Assembly (NCBI GenBank): GCA_021201735.1
Contig: JAJQEJ010000003.1
Coordinates: 1-46,662, forward strand
DNA from: Oscillospiraceae bacterium
GTDB taxonomy: Bacteria; Bacillota; Clostridia; Oscillospirales; Oscillospiraceae
Direction: 5' to 3'
DNA: 46,662 nucleotides
In this document: positions 29,080 to 37,087 of the stretch, one piece after another
Position numbering within the stretch: the first letter of the stretch is position 1
Layout of the letters: each line of letters starts with the position of its first letter
The notes under the pieces: model-generated
What the model was told of the DNA's origin: nothing
Databases searched by the model: none
What the model saw: the letters and a program-made list of their open reading frames with translations, nothing else
Program-made: the position numbers and the translations under genes

Positions 29080-30975
29080 TTAGTCAACAATAATCTCAGC
29101 GCCCTCCGGCGGGGCGGTGGGGACGGTTTCGGTGCTGGTGGTGATTGTGTTGTTGCAGGTCAGGTCGAGTCTGCCGACGTATTCACCCCGCAGGGCGATG
29201 TGGCAGTTCATCTCTCCCGGGGTATAGGAGCAGTCAAATATAAGCTGCGGCATTGAGAGGAAGGAGAGGGAGGAATAGGAGTAGTAGGAATAATAGTAAT
29301 TGTCAGTATTAATCAGGCTGGACAAATCGACGTTTCCGGAGGAGGTCAGGCTGGTGATGGCACCGTCCTCCACAGTCGCCTCCAGGTTGAATTTCATACT
29401 CGGCAGATTGGAGGAGCCAAGCAGGACACTGCGGATGTTATCGCTGGTCAGCAGGCCGTTTTGGTAGGCCGACGTCAGGACAGAGACGAGGTCCGTGTCC
29501 GTTGTATAGGTGGTCACCCCGTTTTTGGTGCTCTCCTTGAGAACGCTGTCGCCGAGCACCATGGACAAAAGAGAGGCGTATTTCTGCGCGCCGGAATAGC
29601 AGTCGGTGTCGTAGGAAAGGCTGGTCATCGCAATGGCGATATCGGCGACCGTCGGTGTCGTCAGCTCGGATGTTTCGATGCCCAAGCCCTCAATGGCATA
29701 CCAGGAATCGGCCGGGGTTTCCAGCAGGTCGCTGTAGACGCTCCCCTCAATATACGCTGTATCGCTCTCGCTGTTGTAGATTATGCTGTTCGTCTGCCCG
29801 GAGAGCAAATCCAAAACTTCCTGCACTTCGTCGGGCATGATTGTGGCGAGCGTGTCCTGCATATCGCCCCAGTCAAAGTTGGTGGTCGAGTCCATGCTGT
29901 AGCTGTTGCCGCAGGACAGGATGCTGGAGTTGATGGTGTACGTGGCGGTGTCATTTTCCTCCTCGCCGTAAAGGGTGGCGGCGTAGGTAATGGTACTGTC
30001 AGTGGCATAGGTCTGCGCGGGGTCAAGGGTGGGGAACGCGGCAAGCAGGGCGTTCATATGCGTAAAGTCCGCGTTGATTTCCTTCCGCAGCGACACCAGA
30101 TCACTTAGGGAAATGAGATTATAATACCAGCTGCGCCGGGGTGTGTAGCCCAGCGCCTCCGCCACGGCGCTGACGGGGAGATATGTGGTGCCGGAGACAA
30201 GCACCGGCGCAGTAGCCATTGTCACGGCTTTGGTGCTGCCGTCCTTGGTGTAGAGAAGCTGTGTATCGCCGATGGTGAAGGAGAAGGCGTCGCCGTTTGC
30301 ATACACGGCGCGGATGCTGCCGCTGTCATAGCTGACGGTGGCACCCAGCTGCTCGAAAAACGCGCGGGCGGGGACCATGATTTCGTCGTCCTGCTCAAAT
30401 GGAGCGGCGTCGCCAAAGTTCAGATATTCACCGTTGAGTTTGACATTCGCGCCGTAAGGATAGGGCATGCCCAGTTCCGCCTTTTCATCGGCCAGATAGC
30501 TGTCCCACTCTGAGTAGTAATCATCGTAGTAGCCGTAATCGTTCGTTTCCGCGTCAACATAGGTGTAGCTGTCACCGTCAGAGGAGACGTAGTCATAGTC
30601 GGAGACAGAACCGGAACCGGTGCCGGAGACAGAGACGTATCCGGTGCCAGAGCCGGAACCATAGCCATAACCAACCCCTACATCTGTCGTCGCGGATGCG
30701 TGAGTTGCGCTGTACCAGCTGTCGTAATCATCATAATAATCTAAATAATAGCTCCAGGCGTACGCGCTGTATGCGCTCCAGTATTCATCCCACTGCTCGT
30801 ACGTCCAGTCCGCCTCCGCCGCGTCGCGCTGCTCCTGCGTCCAGTCGCGGTAGGGGCCGTATTGCGCGTACAGATTTTCGGTGGACGTGTCGGCAGGTTC
30901 CTCCGCCGCGCCGACGGCGGGGAACACGCCTGCAAGCAGCGCGGTGGAGAGGACAATTGCAGCAATTTTTTTCAT
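29080..30975 (-). CDS. Secreted protein with a Tyr-rich segment and a copper amine oxidase-like (stalk) domain
   Basis: 631 residues. A Sec signal peptide (MKKIAAIVLSTALLAGVFPA) is cleaved near VGAAEE. Residues 35-160 are very rich in Tyr, Asp, Ser, Trp and Gly (for example YYLDYYDDYDSWYSATH and GVGYGYGSGSGTGYVSVSGT), a low-complexity region. Residues 165-280 match the copper-amine-oxidase N-terminal-like domain common in Clostridia: VKLNGEYLNFGD, EIMVPARAFFEQLGATV, TYLPVSAVAEALGY. This domain contributes no catalysis and is thought to mediate wall or protein contacts. The C-terminal half, with YDTDCYSGAQKYASLL, has no family I know. Single-gene transcript. Confidence 0.8.
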   Translation of the reverse strand: MKKIAAIVLSTALLAGVFPAVGAAEEPADTSTENLYAQYGPYRDWTQEQRDAAEADWTYEQWDEYWSAYSAYAWSYYLDYYDDYDSWYSATHASATTDVGVGYGYGSGSGTGYVSVSGTGSGSVSDYDYVSSDGDSYTYVDAETNDYGYYDDYYSEWDSYLADEKAELGMPYPYGANVKLNGEYLNFGDAAPFEQDDEIMVPARAFFEQLGATVSYDSGSIRAVYANGDAFSFTIGDTQLLYTKDGSTKAVTMATAPVLVSGTTYLPVSAVAEALGYTPRRSWYYNLISLSDLVSLRKEINADFTHMNALLAAFPTLDPAQTYATDSTITYAATLYGEEENDTATYTINSSILSCGNSYSMDSTTNFDWGDMQDTLATIMPDEVQEVLDLLSGQTNSIIYNSESDTAYIEGSVYSDLLETPADSWYAIEGLGIETSELTTPTVADIAIAMTSLSYDTDCYSGAQKYASLLSMVLGDSVLKESTKNGVTTYTTDTDLVSVLTSAYQNGLLTSDNIRSVLLGSSNLPSMKFNLEATVEDGAITSLTSSGNVDLSSLINTDNYYYSYYSYSSLSFLSMPQLIFDCSYTPGEMNCHIALRGEYVGRLDLTCNNTITTSTETVPTAPPEGAEIIVD

Positions 30976-31085
30976 ATCATTCCGCCTCCTTTATTTTTTC
31001 CCCTGCAAGGGGAGTGGCTCATTCTCCTTTTGCTTTTAGCAAGTTCATACTAACCACTGTTAAAAACATCAAAGATGTTTTTATA

Positions 31086-31177
31086 GCGCGAAGCGCGTCA
31101 GTGATTTATGGGACGTGCCGCGTAGCGGCGCGGTGCCAAAGGCACCGCATCACTGATGAAAGCATTTCATCAGTGAT
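31086..31177. repeat. Cluster of adjacent hairpins, element copy 1
   Basis: GCGCGAAGCGC, then CCGCGTAGCGG, then GCGGTGCC-AAA-GGCACCGC (31130-31148), then ATCACTGATGAAA-GCA and its exact complement (31149-31177) follow without gaps in the 276-base gene-free interval 30976-31251. The last two units have the same plan as 46591-46657. Confidence 0.6.
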
Positions 31178-31234
31178 TAGTATCAGTCTACCATATTGAA
31201 CCATGAAAGTCCAGAAATTTCCAAGGCGGGATGC

Positions 31235-31272
31235 AAAAAAACGCAAGCAGGTCACACGGTGACCCGCTTGCG
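31235..31272 (-). terminator. Terminator overlapping the end of the U32 gene
   Basis: On the minus strand CGCAAGCGGGTCAC...GTGACCTGCTTGCG is followed by seven T. The stop codon at 31252-31254 lies inside the stem, so the last codons of the gene form half the terminator. Confidence 0.85.
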
Positions 31273-32457
31273 CAGGAGGGAGAGGGGTGGGACGGCGCGC
31301 GGCAGACGGATGAGAAATTCCATCTGGGGATTGCGCACCTCGGAAAGGGGCGCGCCGCCGGTGTCCGCGAGGGCCGTGACGGGTACTGCCGCCGGCGGGA
31401 TATCGGGGCCGATGAGCTCGAGCGCGTCGCCCACCGCGAACTTATTGCGCAGGGAGCAGCGGGCAAGGCCCTGTTCGTCACAGGAGAGGACGAGGGCCAT
31501 CACCTGCCAGTCGCGGATATACCGCCCGTCCTCGGTGTACTGCCCCGGCTCGCCGAAATAAAAGCCGGTGGCGTAGGGGCGGTGGCTGACCTTTTCCACC
31601 TCATCCCGCCACTGTCGCGCAAGGGGCTGGCCGGAGAGGGCGGCGTCAAGGGCATGGCGATAGGCCCCCGTCACCACGGCGGCGTAGTAGGCGCTCTTCG
31701 CCCGCCCCTCAATTTTCAGGGAGTCCACCCCCGCATTCAGGAGCGCGGGAATGTGGTCGATCATGCACATATCGCGGGAGTTGAGGATATACGCGCCGTC
31801 GGCGTCCTCGCCGATGGGGAAGTATTCGCCGGGCCGCTTCTCCTCCACAAGCGCGTACTTGTAGCGGCAGGGCTGGGCGCACGCGCCGCGGTTGGCGTCC
31901 CGCCCGGTCATGTAGTTGGAGAGCAGGCAGCGCCCGGAATAGGACACGCACATCGCGCCGTGTACAAAGGCCTCCAGCTCCAGCGCGGGCGGCGTTTTGG
32001 CGCGGATTTCGGCGATCTCCGCGAGGGATAATTCTCGCGCGAGCACCACGCGTTTGGCACCCAAATCGTGCCACGCGGCGGCGGTGAGATGATTGACGAC
32101 GCTCGCCTGTGTGCTCACGTGGATGTCGAGCGTTGGGGCGTATTGCTTTGCGAGGGTGAGCACACCGAGATCGGAGACGATGACGGCGTTTATTCCTGCC
32201 GCATCCAGAAAGGAGAGCCAGTCGGGAAGCGCCGCGAGCTCCGCCCCGCGCGGCATGGCGTTACAGGCGGCATAGACCGCCACGCCGCGCGCCCGGCAGA
32301 CCGCGACCGCCCGCGCCAGTGCATCCCGCGAGAAATTACCCGCGAAGGAGCGCAGACCAAAGTCTTCCCCCGCAAGGTATACGGCGTCCGCGCCGTAGGC
32401 AAGGGCCATCTCCAACCGTTCCATATCCCCCGCGGGGGCAAGCAGCTCTAAAGCCAT
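31252..32457 (-). CDS. U32 family peptidase / tRNA hydroxylation-type protein
   Basis: 401 residues from ATG 32457 (GGAG nine bases upstream); the open frame beyond it is a shadow of mltG. LELLAPAGDMERLEMALAYG is the U32 N-terminal signature, and the four cysteines in CVSYSGRC and CAQPC match the proposed iron-sulfur ligands. Members modify tRNA (TrhP-type 5-hydroxyuridine formation) or rRNA (RlhA); the name peptidase is historical. It is the last gene of the minus-strand cluster, 25 bases after mltG, an order common in Clostridia. Confidence 0.9.
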   Translation of the reverse strand: MALELLAPAGDMERLEMALAYGADAVYLAGEDFGLRSFAGNFSRDALARAVAVCRARGVAVYAACNAMPRGAELAALPDWLSFLDAAGINAVIVSDLGVLTLAKQYAPTLDIHVSTQASVVNHLTAAAWHDLGAKRVVLARELSLAEIAEIRAKTPPALELEAFVHGAMCVSYSGRCLLSNYMTGRDANRGACAQPCRYKYALVEEKRPGEYFPIGEDADGAYILNSRDMCMIDHIPALLNAGVDSLKIEGRAKSAYYAAVVTGAYRHALDAALSGQPLARQWRDEVEKVSHRPYATGFYFGEPGQYTEDGRYIRDWQVMALVLSCDEQGLARCSLRNKFAVGDALELIGPDIPPAAVPVTALADTGGAPLSEVRNPQMEFLIRLPRAVPPLSLLRKRVTV

Positions 32458-32482
32458 TTTCGTTTGCTCCGTCCTGTTGTTC

Positions 32483-33637
32483 TTACTGCTTGAGGAAGCT
32501 CTGCTGCTCGGCGAGGGTCTTGAAATAGTGGTGCGTGCCGTCGTCCCCAAGGGCGTAGTAGTAGTAGGATTCTTTCGCCGGGTTGAGCGCCGCGTTGATC
32601 GCCACCATGCCGGGGTTGGCGATGGGCCCGGGCGGCAGGCCTTGATGCAGGTAGGTGTTGTAGAGGCTGTCCACACCGGTGTAGTCCGCCACTGTGACAA
32701 TGCGCCCTGTGACGTAGTAGATGCTCGCGTCGATCTGGAGGTAGCCGTTCGTCGCGGCGGAGGGGTTGTCAAGCCGGTTGTAGATGACGGAGGCGATGCG
32801 CTTTTGGTCGGTACCGTCGGTCTCCTTTTCAATCAGGGAGGCGATGGTGAGGATCTCGCGCAGCGAATACCCCATCTCCTCCGCCTGCGCGCGCAGCTCG
32901 TCGGTCACCACTGCGTCAAAGCGCAGGAGCATCTTGTTGAGGATGTTCACAGGGTCCTCCCCGCAGTAGAAGGTGTAGGTGTCGGGGAAGAGATAGCCCT
33001 CCAGCCGCGTCGGGTCGCCGAGGTCGATCTCCTGTAGGAAGGAATACTTAAACGCATAGTTTGCCGCCGTATCCTCCAGCTTTGCAACGGTCGAGACGCC
33101 GGACTCCTCCAGCTTTTCGAAAATCTGCGCCTCGGTCATGCCCTCCGTGATCACTACGTCTGTGGTCGTGCGGTTCGCGGAGCTTTTGCCCATGCTGCTG
33201 ATGAGCGCGCGGTAATCCATGTCGGTATTGAGCTCATAGGTTCCGGCGGTGAGCTTTTCGTCCCGCTCCACGTGGGTGAAGGCGCAGAAGAGCTTGAAGA
33301 CGCCCTTATATTCAATCAACCCGTTTTCCTTCAGAATATCCGCGACCTCCGAGACTGTCGCCCCCTCCTCCACTGTGAATACGGCGGTATAGGGCGCTTT
33401 GTTCAGCGCCAGCATATCCCCCGCGCACAGCCAGATGATGCCGGCCAGAATCGCCGAAAAGCCGATGATCAGCACCAGATAGATTGCGGCCTCTATTCCG
33501 CTCATCGGTTTTTTCGGGGCCTGCCCGCGGGATTGCCGCGGCCGCGCGCGCGACGGCGCGGGGCGGCGGGCTTCTTCCCGCGCGCCGCGCTGGGAGGAAC
33601 TGCGGCGCGGCTGGTTCTGGGATTCGTGTTCAGACAT
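32483..33637 (-). CDS. mltG: Endolytic murein transglycosylase MltG (YceG-like)
   Basis: 384 residues from ATG 33637, which follows AGGAGTTG. A basic, Arg/Ser/Gln-rich cytoplasmic N-terminus (about 45 residues) leads to one membrane helix (AAIYLVLIIGFSAILAGIIWL), a LysM-like stretch and the YceG catalytic domain with ILTIASLIEKET, whose Glu is the catalytic residue, and LQIDASIYYV near the end. It cleaves nascent glycan strands at the membrane. It has its own promoter. Confidence 0.92.
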   Translation of the reverse strand: MSEHESQNQPRRSSSQRGAREEARRPAPSRARPRQSRGQAPKKPMSGIEAAIYLVLIIGFSAILAGIIWLCAGDMLALNKAPYTAVFTVEEGATVSEVADILKENGLIEYKGVFKLFCAFTHVERDEKLTAGTYELNTDMDYRALISSMGKSSANRTTTDVVITEGMTEAQIFEKLEESGVSTVAKLEDTAANYAFKYSFLQEIDLGDPTRLEGYLFPDTYTFYCGEDPVNILNKMLLRFDAVVTDELRAQAEEMGYSLREILTIASLIEKETDGTDQKRIASVIYNRLDNPSAATNGYLQIDASIYYVTGRIVTVADYTGVDSLYNTYLHQGLPPGPIANPGMVAINAALNPAKESYYYYALGDDGTHHYFKTLAEQQSFLKQ

Positions 33638-33676
33638 GGGAACAACTCCTATAATATGTTGACTTGTTTGATACTT

Positions 33677-33705
33677 ATTATGACAGGTTTCCAGCGCGCC
33701 TGCAA
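33677..33705 (-). promoter_or_regulatory. Probable promoter of mltG
   Basis: On the minus strand TTGCAG (33700-33705), a 17-base spacer and CATAAT (33677-33682), in the 111-base gap after recO. Confidence 0.5.
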
Positions 33706-33748
33706 GGTTCTTTTTTGTTGCCATCTCTGCGCAAGTGGCCCGGAGGAC

Positions 33749-34495
33749 TCACCGTAACGATTTATAAAAATCCAGCGTGCGAAAACCCCGCTCCATCTGG
33801 GTGAGCAAAAACGCCTCGCAGACCGTGGCAAACCGCGCCATCGCCTCCAGCGGGAGGGTGAAGGAAAACAGCCGCTTCGGGTTCCCGTAAGCCACATGGC
33901 GCATCGCGGCGAGGCTCGCGTGGCAGAGGGGCATGGAAATTTGCCCCGACACCGCTGCGCGGCAGTGCGCGCAGTGCAGGACGCCGTCGCGCAGGCTAAA
34001 CTGCGGATGCTCCGGCGCCTCCGTACCGCAGACCGCGCAGACGTCCAACATTGGCTCGTAGCCGCAAAGGCACATCAGGCGGAGCTCATAGGAAGCCTTG
34101 ACCAGTGCGAGGGGCGTATCGCGCTGATCGAGCACATACAGGGCGTTTAAAATGAGCGAGAGGAGCTCCGGCTCCGCGCGGCCCTCCACGGCGGATACCT
34201 CCATGGCTTCGGCAAAGTAGGCGCCGAGCGAGAGCTTATCCATATCCCCCTTGACACCCCAAAACTGCGCCAAGGACTCCGCCGCGCTCATCTGGATCAA
34301 ATCGCGGTAGTCAAAAAGCGTCATTTCCGAATAGACCAGCAGCTGCGCGCAGGCGGCGAGGGCGCTCGCCTTCTTCCGGCAGCCGCGCGCCTTGACCGTG
34401 AGTTTCCCCTCCTCACGCGTGAGCACGGTGAGAATTTTGTCACTCTCCTTATACTCCACTTCCCGCAGTACGAGGCCGTGTACCGTTATATGCAT
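33749..34495 (-). CDS. recO: DNA repair protein RecO
   Basis: 248 residues, normal length. The N-terminal OB-fold (VHGLVLREVEYKESDKILTVL) binds single-stranded DNA, a helical domain follows, and the zinc site is seen as CAVCG and CAHC. RecO loads RecA with RecR during recombinational repair. GGAGGAACCT precedes ATG 34495. It follows era and yqzL, the standard Firmicutes order. Confidence 0.94.
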   Translation of the reverse strand: MHITVHGLVLREVEYKESDKILTVLTREEGKLTVKARGCRKKASALAACAQLLVYSEMTLFDYRDLIQMSAAESLAQFWGVKGDMDKLSLGAYFAEAMEVSAVEGRAEPELLSLILNALYVLDQRDTPLALVKASYELRLMCLCGYEPMLDVCAVCGTEAPEHPQFSLRDGVLHCAHCRAAVSGQISMPLCHASLAAMRHVAYGNPKRLFSFTLPLEAMARFATVCEAFLLTQMERGFRTLDFYKSLR

Positions 34496-34518
34496 AGGTT
34501 CCTCCGCATATGTAAGCT

Positions 34519-34546
34519 TGCCTGCGCGGCAAACGCCGCGCAGGCA
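34519..34546. other. Perfect 12-bp stem between yqzL and recO
   Basis: TGCCTGCGCGGC-AAAC-GCCGCGCAGGCA, without a T-tract; probably an RNA-processing or attenuation stem inside the operon. Confidence 0.5.
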
Positions 34547-34553
34547 GTTATCC

Positions 34554-34664
34554 TCAAGCCGACTTTTCTGTCTGCTCCCGCGCCTCTTGCAGCAGACCGC
34601 GCAGGGTGTATGCCTCCGGCAAACCGGTTCGCCAAAAAAAATCCCAAAGCATATCCGAATCCAT
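34554..34664 (-). CDS. YqzL-like small protein
   Basis: A 36-residue protein, MDSDMLWDFFWRTGLPEAYT then LRGLLQEAREQ, with GAGGAGG eight bases before its ATG. The W-x-x-F-x-x-TG-x-x-x-AY pattern and the place between era and recO match the YqzL family of Bacillota, whose role is unknown. Its small size makes it easy to overlook, but the ribosome site, motif and position together make it convincing. Confidence 0.8.
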   Translation of the reverse strand: MDSDMLWDFFWRTGLPEAYTLRGLLQEAREQTEKSA

Positions 34665-34723
34665 GCACAAGCCTCCTCATGATTTTAGCTTTGCCTGCGC
34701 GTATGGATTTATGAGTGGTAATT

Positions 34724-35617
34724 TTACTCATCCCGATAGCCGAAATTTTTGATTAAATTTGCATTGTCGCGCCAATTTTCCTTCACCTTTACCCACGTCT
34801 GGAGAAAGACCTTCGTGCCCATGAACCGCTCAATATCCTCCCGCGCCATCGCGCCGATTTTTTTGAGCATCGCGCCGCCCTTGCCGATGATCATGCCCTT
34901 GTGGCTGTTCTTTTCGCAGTAGATGGTGGCCTCCAGATCGAGGAGGCCGTCCTCCCGCTCGGAAAAGCGGGTGATCTCCACCGCCGTGCCGTGGGGGATC
35001 TCCTTATCCATGCAGCGCAGGAGCTTTTCGCGGACAATTTCCGCACAGATCTGCCGCTCCGGCTGGTCGGTGACCATATCCTCCGGAAAGAGCTGCGGCC
35101 CGTCGGGGAGGAGCGTTTGCAGCACGTCCAGCAGGCCCTCCGTCCCCTCGCCCTTCTTGGCGGAGACGGGGATGATGGCGCGAAACGGATGCGCTTTGCT
35201 GTAGACCTCCATCACGGCGAGCAGCTCCTCTTTTTTCACCGTGTCAATTTTATTGATGACCAGCACCGTGGGTACACCAAGCCGGGCGACGCGTTCTATG
35301 AGCTCCGCCTCCGGCGCGCCGATGTTTGGGATGGGCTCGACGAGCAGCAGCACGCCGTCTACATCCGCCACGCTCTCGCGCACCACCTTGACCATATAGT
35401 CCCCCAGCCGGTTGCGCGCCTTGTGCAGCCCCGGCGTATCCATGAAGACGTACTGGCACCCCGCGCGGTTTACAATGCCGAGGATGCGGTTGCGGGTGGT
35501 CTGCGGCTTGCTGCTCACAATGGCGATCTTCTCGCCGACGAGCGCGTTCATCAGGGTGGACTTGCCCACGTTGGGCCGCCCCACCACGGAAATGATGCCG
35601 GATTTATTGATCTCCAT
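34724..35617 (-). CDS. era: GTPase Era
   Basis: 297 residues from ATG 35617, with GGAGGAGC upstream; the longer open frame beyond is a shadow of ybeY. G1 is GRPNVGKST, G3 is DTPGLH, G4 is NKID, and the KH RNA-binding domain includes GMIIGKGGAMLKKIG near the C-terminus. Era binds the 3' end of 16S rRNA and helps to assemble the small ribosomal subunit. It overlaps ybeY by 14 bases. Confidence 0.96.
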   Translation of the reverse strand: MEINKSGIISVVGRPNVGKSTLMNALVGEKIAIVSSKPQTTRNRILGIVNRAGCQYVFMDTPGLHKARNRLGDYMVKVVRESVADVDGVLLLVEPIPNIGAPEAELIERVARLGVPTVLVINKIDTVKKEELLAVMEVYSKAHPFRAIIPVSAKKGEGTEGLLDVLQTLLPDGPQLFPEDMVTDQPERQICAEIVREKLLRCMDKEIPHGTAVEITRFSEREDGLLDLEATIYCEKNSHKGMIIGKGGAMLKKIGAMAREDIERFMGTKVFLQTWVKVKENWRDNANLIKNFGYRDE

Positions 35618-36119
35618 CGTGCTCCTCCGTTCTGGCGATGCCGAGCCGGGCGAGAATCTCCTCCTCCGCCCGGCGCATACGCCTCTTTTCCGCGCCCTCG
35701 TCCAGATGGTCGTAGCCCAGCAGGTGGAGGACCGAGTGGACGGCGAGATACGAAAGCTCCCGCTGTGTCCCATGCCCGAATTCCGTGCCCTGCGCCACCG
35801 CGCGTGGCACCGAGAGCACCATGTCACCGAGCGGAATCAGCCCGGTTTCGGGGTCTGCATACGCCCTGTCGGGCGGCACGCCGGGCGTTAGTTCAAACAT
35901 CGGGAAGGAGAGGACGTCTGTGGGCCCCGCCACCCCGCGCTGCGCCAGATTAATCTCCTGTATCCCCGCGTCGTCCGTCAGCAGGACGCTGATCTCGCAG
36001 GGGTGCCGCACCCCTTGCACCGCCAGCGCTTCCGCGACCGCGCCGCCCAGCAGTGCGCCGTAAGCCGCGCACCAGTCCTCGCCCGCGCAGTCGGTGTCGA
36101 GCAGTACCTCGTGGTTCAT
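35604..36119 (-). CDS. ybeY: Endoribonuclease YbeY
   Basis: 171 residues. The zinc motif H-x3-H-x5-H is seen in HSVLHLLGYDH, and LLTDDAGIQEINLAQRG and TDVLSFPMFE precede it. YbeY matures 16S rRNA 3' ends and takes part in ribosome quality control. It starts within the phoH stop (ATGA overlap) and overlaps era, consistent with translational coupling in the phoH-ybeY-era cluster. Confidence 0.95.
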   Translation of the reverse strand: MNHEVLLDTDCAGEDWCAAYGALLGGAVAEALAVQGVRHPCEISVLLTDDAGIQEINLAQRGVAGPTDVLSFPMFELTPGVPPDRAYADPETGLIPLGDMVLSVPRAVAQGTEFGHGTQRELSYLAVHSVLHLLGYDHLDEGAEKRRMRRAEEEILARLGIARTEEHDGDQ

Positions 36120-37087
36120 TTCACGCGCCCCTTCCGGCGTTTTTCATCCTCCTCATATGCCCGGATGATGCGCTGGACGATCACATGGCGCACCACGTCG
36201 CTCTCACCGAGCTGGCAGATGGAGATGTCCTCCACATTGCGCAGTACCCGCATCGCCTCGCGCAGGCCGGACACCTTGTCCTCCGGCAGGTCGATCTGGG
36301 TGATGTCGCCGGTAATGACGATCTTTGAGCCAAAGCCCATGCGGGTTAAAAACATTTTCATCTGTTCGCGGCTGGTGTTCTGCGCCTCGTCGAGAATGAT
36401 AAAGGAGTCGTCGAGGGTGCGCCCGCGCATGTAGGCGAGCGGCGCGACCTCAATATTCCCGCGCTCCAGATATTTGTTATAGGTCTCCGCCCCCAGCATG
36501 TCGAACAGCGCATCGTAGAGCGGGCGGAGGTAGGGGTCCACCTTCGACTGCAAATCGCCGGGGAGGAAGCCGAGCCGCTCGCCCGCCTCCACCGCAGGGC
36601 GGGTGAGGATGATGCGGTTGACCTGCTTGTCCCGAAACGCGGTGACGGCGGCGGCCACGGCGAGGTAGGTCTTGCCCGTGCCCGCCGGGCCGATGGCGAG
36701 GGTGATGGCGCTGTTTCGGATGGCGTCAACGTACTTCTTTTGCCCCATGGTCTTGGCCTTAATCGGCTTCCCCTTCGCCGTGATGCACAGGACGTCGCGC
36801 GCCAATTCCCCGATGCGCGCCTCGTTGCCGCTGCGCACGAGATGGATGATATAGCGCACATTCTGCTCGGTGATCGCCTCGCCCCGCGCGGAGAGGGAGA
36901 GCAGCCCCTCCACCGCCTTGACGGCGAAGATCACCGCCTCCGGCTCGCCGGATATCTTGAGCTCCGTGTTGCGATTGACCACCGTCACGCCGAGTTCCTG
37001 CTCAATCATTTTAATATTTTCATCAAAGGAGCCAAAGACGCTGATGGCCTGCTCCATGCGTTCGATGCTAATCGTCTGTTCCGTCAA
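36116..37087 (-). CDS. phoH: PhoH family protein (PhoH/PhoL-type ATPase)
   Basis: 323 residues if TTG 37087 is the start, eight bases after AAGGGA and giving the family's normal length; ATG 37120 would lengthen it into yqfD. An N-terminal KH-like part (LGVTVVNRNTELKISGE) precedes the P-loop ATPase domain with Walker A GPAGTGKT and Walker B FIILDEAQN. PhoH proteins are predicted RNA-linked helicase-like ATPases. It overlaps the yqfD end by 20 bases. Confidence 0.93.
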   Translation of the reverse strand: MTEQTISIERMEQAISVFGSFDENIKMIEQELGVTVVNRNTELKISGEPEAVIFAVKAVEGLLSLSARGEAITEQNVRYIIHLVRSGNEARIGELARDVLCITAKGKPIKAKTMGQKKYVDAIRNSAITLAIGPAGTGKTYLAVAAAVTAFRDKQVNRIILTRPAVEAGERLGFLPGDLQSKVDPYLRPLYDALFDMLGAETYNKYLERGNIEVAPLAYMRGRTLDDSFIILDEAQNTSREQMKMFLTRMGFGSKIVITGDITQIDLPEDKVSGLREAMRVLRNVEDISICQLGESDVVRHVIVQRIIRAYEEDEKRRKGRVK

